Below are positions 14,705 through 19,312 of a stretch of DNA of 19,312 bases, in pieces. Numbering within the stretch: position 1 is the stretch's first letter; each line of letters opens with the position of its first letter. The notes under the pieces are model-generated. The model did not search any database. It was not told the DNA's origin and was given only the letters and a program-made list of their open reading frames with translations. The position numbers were made by a program, and so were the translations under genes. The stretch is from Candidatus Parvarchaeota archaeon (lineage in GTDB: Archaea; Micrarchaeota; Micrarchaeia; Anstonellales; VGKX01): contig VGKX01000005.1 of NCBI GenBank assembly GCA_016866895.1, positions 1 through 19,312 on the forward strand, in the 5' to 3' direction.

Positions 14705-15451
14705 TCAAACAAACGACCTGTTGCAAAATGGCAGCATGAGAATGTCAAAGGAAAATTTCTCATCGGCTATGTTGCCTAATTTGTGGCTCTTTAAATACTC
14801 TTCAAGGCTTTTGAGCACAGCGAGGCTTTCGGTTTTATCCGAGTGCGGGAGCATTGGTTTGATTGTGAATACTGCATTGGTGAACAAACCCATAAATTCC
14901 GCAATGCCAAGTGGCTTGCCGCTGTCTATTAACTCTGCTTTTATCCTGAAGATTTGGAACCTTGCCGCAAGTGCGGCCACTTTCATGTAAAACCCCAAAT
15001 GCGACCCATGGCTGTGTTTGTTTTGTGCCTTGGGGAGTTCGTCTGTAAGCTCAGCAGCCTCGCTGACACAGTTTAGGAAAGCCTGCTTGTCCAAATTTTG
15101 CCTTGAAAGTGAGTAAGACAGTTTTATCTGCCTGATGAGATCGCCATTGGCCATGTAATCAAGCAGGCGCGTGCATTCCTGAAATAGGATGTATTTTCGG
15201 ACTTCAAATAGCAGCCCCGAATATTCCTCATCAGGAGTTATTTGTGACAGCTCCCTGAAACGCCTTTTTATTAGATTTCTTAGCTCTAAAGAATCATGGA
15301 CAGCCCTAAGTTTGCTTATCAGAATCATTGACCGGATATTGTGAAGCTCGTGGCTGGGGCTGGTGTTTTTTAACCTGTCAAAAGCATTCGGCTTGTCATC
15401 AAAGAGCCCTGGCTGGCCTTTTGGCGTTTTTGACGGCAGATTATGAATCAT
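14705..15451 (-). CDS. Hypothetical helical protein
   Basis: This 248-residue soluble protein is one I do not recognise. It opens MIHNLPSKTPKGQPGLFDDK, a flexible-looking segment, and continues as predicted alpha helices with regular hydrophobic spacing, for example HELHNIRSMILISKLRAVHD and KAELIDSGKPLGIAEFMGLF. No cysteine cluster, signal peptide or catalytic motif is evident. The start at 15451 is preferred over the longer frame beginning at 15505 because a TATA-like box at 15474-15486 is centred about 27 bp upstream, implying a leaderless transcript. It reads toward the lipoprotein gene, whose own promoter lies in the 98-bp gap, so the two are probably separate units. Confidence 0.7.
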   Translation of the reverse strand: MIHNLPSKTPKGQPGLFDDKPNAFDRLKNTSPSHELHNIRSMILISKLRAVHDSLELRNLIKRRFRELSQITPDEEYSGLLFEVRKYILFQECTRLLDYMANGDLIRQIKLSYSLSRQNLDKQAFLNCVSEAAELTDELPKAQNKHSHGSHLGFYMKVAALAARFQIFRIKAELIDSGKPLGIAEFMGLFTNAVFTIKPMLPHSDKTESLAVLKSLEEYLKSHKLGNIADEKFSFDILMLPFCNRSFV

Positions 15452-15473
15452 GTCGTATTTTGTGGAAAATAAA

Positions 15474-15486
15474 GTATATAAATATG
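15474..15486 (-). promoter_or_regulatory. TATA-like box of the 15451 gene
   Basis: The minus strand reads GCATATTTATATACTT, about 26-27 bp before the ATG at 15451. It argues against the longer start at 15505, which would lie upstream of it. Confidence 0.5.
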
Positions 15487-15561
15487 CCGCGTTTTGCAGC
15501 AGCATAGCAAAGTGAGACGAGGTGCAGGTCTGAATTCCGGCAAATAATAATCAACCCAACC

Positions 15562-15571
15562 TTTATATTTT
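15562..15571 (+). promoter_or_regulatory. TATA-like box of tRNA-Leu
   Basis: TTTATATTTT is centred 26 bp before the tRNA 5' end. Confidence 0.5.
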
Positions 15572-15591
15572 TTATTTGGGAAGATGAGGGT

Positions 15592-15675
15592 GCGGGTGTC
15601 GCCTAGCGGTCAATGGCGCCAGGCTCAGAACCTGGTCTCTTAGTGGGTTCGTGGGTTCAAATCCCACCACCCGCA
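15592..15675 (+). tRNA. tRNA-Leu (anticodon CAG)
   Basis: The acceptor stem GCGGGTG/CACCCGC is perfect. The anticodon arm is CCAGG-CTCAGAA-CCTGG, giving CAG. The long variable arm (about 15 nt) is typical of class II tRNAs, and the T arm is GTGGG-TTCAAAT-CCCAC. The gene is 84 nt with discriminator A, no intron and no encoded CCA. Confidence 0.95.
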
Positions 15676-15746
15676 TCCATGGGTGAAGAAAAAATTTTGA
15701 AGATTTTCAGTATGCAAACGATATCCTTATCCCGCACCATTTCCCT

Positions 15747-15757
15747 TATATTTATAA
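15747..15757 (+). promoter_or_regulatory. TATA-like box upstream of secF
   Basis: TATATTTATAAAT predicts a start near 15778-15780 and a leader of about 40 nt. A second A/T box, TATTATATTT at 15766-15775, would start nearer 15797 and exclude part of the leader hairpin. Confidence 0.45.
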
Positions 15758-15785
15758 ATTTCTAGTATTATATTTGAGCAAAGAG

Positions 15786-15817
15786 AGCTAGTGTGGGGCA
15801 TTTGAATGCAGCTAGCT
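15786..15817 (+). promoter_or_regulatory. Hairpin in the secF leader
   Basis: AGCTAG (15786-15791) pairs with CTAGCT (15812-15817) around an inner GCATT/AATGC stem, ending 3 nt before the assigned start codon. No Shine-Dalgarno is visible before ATG 15821. The pairing is visible; any effect on translation is inferred. Confidence 0.35.
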
Positions 15818-15820
15818 TGA

Positions 15821-17023
15821 ATGTTTTTGATGTTTATCGGTGTTTATGTGGAAATCCCGAATTTTTACCATGGTGATTACAGGCGGCTTGCGATTATACC
15901 TGTAATCCTGCTGTTGATTTCGATATATTTTATTCCGCACATCAAATTCGGGGTTGACTTTAAAGGCGGCACGCTTATTTCGCTAAAAACCAAGGGAGCC
16001 ATCGACATTCAGGCTCTAGAAAAATCCCTCGGGGAAGCAGGTATCGAAGAAGCCACAGTAAAGCAGTTTGCCCTCCCGATTGGAAATGAAGTGGAGATTG
16101 AAATCGAGCAGGAGGAGAAACTTGTAAGAAGTGAAGCGCTCAAAACAGAATTTTTCGCAAAAGTGGATGACGTTTCAAGGCTTGAGGCGGATTTGTCAAG
16201 ATTTGAGTCGAATGCTACGCCTTTCACCCAAGATGAGAAAAAAACAGCTACAGACGCCTACTTGACTGCAAGAAGTGGGCTTGATAAAATAGCGGATCAG
16301 CTATTCGGTCTCGCAGAATTGGATGAGAAGGCATCGCAACAGCCAAACACGGATAATTTGAGAAAACTTGTGAGTGACGCGTATAGGAAAGTTAACGACG
16401 ATTACAAAGACCGGATAGGCGAGGCAATAACAAGGGTTGCAAATTACGATTCGATTTCAGTACAGGCAATATCGGCGACCCTTTCTGCAAAATTCATTGA
16501 GAAAGCCGTCAGTGTTGTGGTCATTTCAGCCATTTTGACAGCAATAGTTGTCTTTTTTGTCTTTAGGACATTTATCCCAAGCCTTGCAGTGATGATTGGC
16601 GCTGCTGCAGATGCGACAATAGCGCTTGGGGCAATGGGCTTGTTTGGAATACCGTTCACGCTTGCATCGTTTGCGGCACTGGTGATGCTCATCGCGTTTT
16701 CACTTGACACTGACATTCTTCTGACAACAAGAGTAATCAAAAGGGGCGAGGGGCATGCCGCGGATAGGGCGTATGACTCAATGAAAACAGGGATTACCAT
16801 GAGTGTCACTGCGTTCATTGCATTTAGCGTCCTATTCGTGTTAAGCATAATGACAAACATCAATACATATTATGAGATTTCAGCCGTGGCTTTGGCAGGC
16901 CTTGTTGGCGATGTGTTTGCAACGTGGGGCATTAATGCAGTCATAGTGCTTTGGTACGCTGAAAAAGTTGAGAAAAGCAAAAAAGAAAGGGAGGCGCGGG
17001 TGCTTTCAACCATATACAAATAA
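15821..17023 (+). CDS. secF: Protein-export membrane protein SecF, with large insertion
   Basis: SecF forms the SecDF complex that aids Sec-dependent protein export. It is an RND-like membrane protein with one N-terminal helix (about 20-38), an extracytoplasmic domain and five C-terminal helices (about 224-378). Conserved features are GVDFKGGT after helix 1 and FSLDTDILLTTRVIKRG in the fourth helix region. At 400 residues it is about 100 longer than a typical archaeal SecF. The excess is a charged, helical segment at about 100-205 (from QEEKLVRSEALK to DRIGEAITRVANYD) in the extracytoplasmic domain, without cysteines. The start is uncertain: MFLMFIGVYVEIPNF from 15821, or ATG 15830. SecD follows 63 nt downstream, the usual archaeal order. 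Confidence 0.94.
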   Translation: MFLMFIGVYVEIPNFYHGDYRRLAIIPVILLLISIYFIPHIKFGVDFKGGTLISLKTKGAIDIQALEKSLGEAGIEEATVKQFALPIGNEVEIEIEQEEKLVRSEALKTEFFAKVDDVSRLEADLSRFESNATPFTQDEKKTATDAYLTARSGLDKIADQLFGLAELDEKASQQPNTDNLRKLVSDAYRKVNDDYKDRIGEAITRVANYDSISVQAISATLSAKFIEKAVSVVVISAILTAIVVFFVFRTFIPSLAVMIGAAADATIALGAMGLFGIPFTLASFAALVMLIAFSLDTDILLTTRVIKRGEGHAADRAYDSMKTGITMSVTAFIAFSVLFVLSIMTNINTYYEISAVALAGLVGDVFATWGINAVIVLWYAEKVEKSKKEREARVLSTIYK

Positions 17024-17086
17024 GCCGGGGATATGAGGATGCCATTCACAGGTTCATCAAATTGCGCCTAACATTGCGTGAAATTT

Positions 17087-18652
17087 ATGAAAAAACTGAT
17101 TGATTTTATTTCAGATAAGAGGATTTCAGTTCTCCTTATTATCATGCTTTTTGCCCTAGGCCTTGCCTATTTTAACGGCATTAAGTTTGGCATTGACTTT
17201 AGCGGAGGCACGCGCATCCCGATTGTGCTTGAAAAACCGGTTGACACAGTCACAATGGATGAGATGGTGCAAACAATCAAGACACGGGCTGCAGTTTTTG
17301 GCCTGACCGAAGTCAAAGTTAGGGCAGTTGGCACAAGTGAGATATATGTGGAGGTTCCAGGCAACAACCCCCGCCTTGTTTCAGATATTGAGACATTGCT
17401 TTCCAAGCAAGGTGTTTACCAGGGCGTTGTGGACGGAAAGGAAGCACTCAGGGGAGACGATATATACACTGGGACCATAGGGCAGGTTTCGCCAAGCCAA
17501 ATTGGAAGCCAGGCAGATTGGGCGGTGTCTTTCAGCGTGACGCAAAAAGGCGCCAACAAGTTTGCCAGCGTTGTCAAAGGGAAGCAGGATTACCCGCTTT
17601 ACATGTTCCTTGACAGGCCGGATGCCATTGTCATCATTTCCAAAAAGGACCTGTTTGCAAGCACCAGCGCGTTTGTAAAGCCAGTGACAGACGAGGAACT
17701 TATAAAGGCCACAAACGATGCGCTCAGGTTGAACGGGGCAGACATAAAGCTTTACCTGCTTGAGGATTTTGAGAAATACAAAAGCAGCATCAAGCCTGAG
17801 ACAAACAGGACCAAGGCCATTATTGCCCAAAATTCAACACGTGAAGTGGTTGATTATCTCAAGGCTGCAGGATTTGCGATTGAACAGCGCCCGCCTGGGG
17901 AGCTGCAACCAGTTTTTGACTCTAGTGGCTCAAGAGGCCAGTTTGCAGTTGTGGTCAGGGAATGGAAGGCGGTTGGACTTTTAAGCTCGCCTAGGCTTTC
18001 ACCAGAAGTAACAAGCGGCATACCAAATTATGGTTACATAATAAGCGGTGGAGCTCAGGGAAGCGGCAAGCAGAGGGCTCTAGATGCGCAGGCAAACGCA
18101 AAGAATGTCGAATCCATACTCAAAGGCGGTGCGCTTCCAGTCCAAATCTCGCTTGGCAGCACGACAAGCATTCCAGCCCCGCTTGGAGCCGAGTTTTTGA
18201 AGATAAGCGCGATTGGGGCCATTGCGGCACTTGTTGTGATATCCTTGTTTGTCGCAATAAGATATAGGACGCCAAAAATCATAATTCCGATAGTGTTCAT
18301 ACTGCTCTCTGAGGTGACCATACTTGTTGCGATAATAGGCTCGTTTACCATTGACCTTGGCGCAATGGCTGGGATAATTGCGGCGATTGGAGTTTCTGTT
18401 GATGCACAGATACTGATTACCGACGAGCTTCTGAAGAAGGACACTGCAGAACACACAAAAAAGCTGAACAGGGCTTTTTCAATAATCACGACAAACGCAT
18501 TTGTTGCCGTTGTTGCAATGCTGCCGCTACTGCTGTTTTCGGGCCTAGTTGAAATTATCGGTTTTGCAACCTCAACCATACTTGGCGCCCTGCTTGGCGT
18601 ACTGATTTCAAGGCCGGCTTATGGCGCCATAGTCGACAAGCTATTTGACTGA
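17087..18652 (+). CDS. secD: Protein-export membrane protein SecD
   Basis: SecD is the partner of SecF in the SecDF export complex. It has the expected layout: an N-terminal helix, GIDFSGGT at the start of the large extracytoplasmic domain, and five C-terminal helices including GVSVDAQILITDELLKK, which carries the conserved acidic residue. Counted from this ATG it is 521 residues, normal for archaeal SecD. An in-frame GTG at 17078 would add three residues, but its GTGA is better placed as the ribosome binding site for the ATG at 17087. It is cotranscribed with secF. Confidence 0.95.
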   Translation: MKKLIDFISDKRISVLLIIMLFALGLAYFNGIKFGIDFSGGTRIPIVLEKPVDTVTMDEMVQTIKTRAAVFGLTEVKVRAVGTSEIYVEVPGNNPRLVSDIETLLSKQGVYQGVVDGKEALRGDDIYTGTIGQVSPSQIGSQADWAVSFSVTQKGANKFASVVKGKQDYPLYMFLDRPDAIVIISKKDLFASTSAFVKPVTDEELIKATNDALRLNGADIKLYLLEDFEKYKSSIKPETNRTKAIIAQNSTREVVDYLKAAGFAIEQRPPGELQPVFDSSGSRGQFAVVVREWKAVGLLSSPRLSPEVTSGIPNYGYIISGGAQGSGKQRALDAQANAKNVESILKGGALPVQISLGSTTSIPAPLGAEFLKISAIGAIAALVVISLFVAIRYRTPKIIIPIVFILLSEVTILVAIIGSFTIDLGAMAGIIAAIGVSVDAQILITDELLKKDTAEHTKKLNRAFSIITTNAFVAVVAMLPLLLFSGLVEIIGFATSTILGALLGVLISRPAYGAIVDKLFD

Positions 18653-18691
18653 TTTACCCAGAAGCATGAGACTGCAACAACGGTTGGTAGT

Positions 18692-19312
18692 ATGAAAAAC
18701 CTAACTGGGTTTGTGACTAATGCGAATTACCAGCTTCTGGTAGATTTGTACGAACTTAACATGGCCCAGGCATACCTCAATGAAGGCATGGACAAGCCTG
18801 CGATTTTTGATTTGGGAATCCGCGGGCCGATTAAAAACAGGGGCTACCTAATTGCCTGCGGCATTGGCGAAGCAGCTGCTCTTGTAAAAAATATTTCTTT
18901 TAGCCCCGAATCAATAGAATATCTCAAGGGGCTGAAAAAATTTACAGACAATTTTCTTGGCTTTCTTGAAAAGTTCAGGTTTGAAGGCGATATTTACGGA
19001 GTGAGAGACGGGGAAGTCGTTTTCCCAGGTGAGCCGCTTGTGAAAGTCAAGTCAAGCCTTGCCCAGGGCCAGTTGGTTGAGACGATACTCCTTAATACAA
19101 TAGGGTTCCAGACCCTTGTCGCAACAAAGGCATCAAGGGTGTGCCAAGGCGCCGCAGCGGCCGGGGTGATTGATTTTGGCCTCAGGCGCGCACAGGGTGG
19201 AGAAGCCGGACTTAAGGCCTCAAAGGCTGCCTATGTCGGAGGCTGCATTGGCACATCAAACCTCCTTGCCGGAAGTAATTATGGCATCCCTGTATTTGGG
19301 ACTGTAGCACAC
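18692..19312 (+). CDS. pncB: Nicotinate phosphoribosyltransferase (partial, runs off right edge)
   Basis: This NAD-salvage enzyme makes nicotinate mononucleotide from nicotinate and PRPP. The first 207 codons are present. Family landmarks are YQLLVDLYELNMAQAY near the N-terminus, then DFGLRRAQGGEAGLKASKAA and GGCIGTSNLLAG, ending at the YGIPVFGTVAH segment that carries the active-site histidine. The start at 18692 lies 39 nt after the secD stop on the same strand, with only a weak GGTTGGTAG before it and no clear TATA, so it may be read from the secFD transcript. The C-terminal half is outside the window. Confidence 0.93.
   Translation, partial: MKNLTGFVTNANYQLLVDLYELNMAQAYLNEGMDKPAIFDLGIRGPIKNRGYLIACGIGEAAALVKNISFSPESIEYLKGLKKFTDNFLGFLEKFRFEGDIYGVRDGEVVFPGEPLVKVKSSLAQGQLVETILLNTIGFQTLVATKASRVCQGAAAAGVIDFGLRRAQGGEAGLKASKAAYVGGCIGTSNLLAGSNYGIPVFGTVAH

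Noticed and set aside
15380..15410. PCNA-binding motif in the hypothetical protein (QPGLFDDK)
   Set aside because: The Q-x-x-L spacing is present but the required aromatic residues at positions 7 and 8 are not.

Overview
The window is archaeal. The evidence is both subunits of the archaeal replicative polymerase PolD, an archaeal-type SecF/SecD pair, a UPF0147 protein, two tRNAs with introns at position 37/38, no CCA encoded on any of the three tRNAs, TATA elements about 25 bp upstream of starts, and GGTGA-type ribosome binding sites. PolD argues against Crenarchaeota. A euryarchaeal or DPANN lineage is likely, but I cannot name it from this sequence.

Layout. 1-75 (-) is the 5' end of an unidentified gene with its own promoter. 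166-5432 (-) is an operon, UPF0147 protein then PolD small subunit then PolD large subunit. 5529-5710 (-) is tRNA-Arg(TCT) with a 107-nt intron. 5839-7695 (-) is argS, divergent from a one-domain O6-alkylguanine-DNA alkyltransferase (7763-8068). 8189-8542 (+) is an unknown basic protein. 8565-10334 (-) is an operon of YjbQ, a CxxC redoxin and a TauE/SafE permease. It is divergent from an EamA/DMT transporter (10386-11243), and one A/T box appears to serve both directions.

The middle is less ordinary. 11265-11408 (-) encodes a 47-residue protein that is almost half Lys/Arg and has no acidic residue. 11477-11734 (-) looks like an independently transcribed structured RNA closed by a 9-bp terminal helix, of a family I cannot name. 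11794-13044 (-) is an M20 metallopeptidase. tRNA-Pro(CGG) with an intron (13180-13302) is followed at once by a cluster of three similar 28-nt hairpins in a degenerate repeat (13302-13525). A short ORF resembling the N-terminus of a radical SAM protein comes next. A lipoprotein (13872-14606) and an unknown helical protein (14705-15451) follow on the minus strand.

The right end carries tRNA-Leu(CAG), secF with a roughly 100-residue helical insertion in its extracytoplasmic domain, secD, and the first 207 codons of nicotinate phosphoribosyltransferase.

Most stand-alone genes have a TATA-like box 25-26 bp from the start codon and so are probably leaderless. Several leading genes with real 5' UTRs (UPF0147, the 47-residue protein, the left-edge gene, the alkyltransferase) carry GGTGA/GGTGG-type sites. 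I see no clear novel defence or mobile system. The best candidates for something undescribed are the 258-nt RNA, the hairpin repeat cluster beside tRNA-Pro, the 47-residue basic protein and the enlarged SecF.
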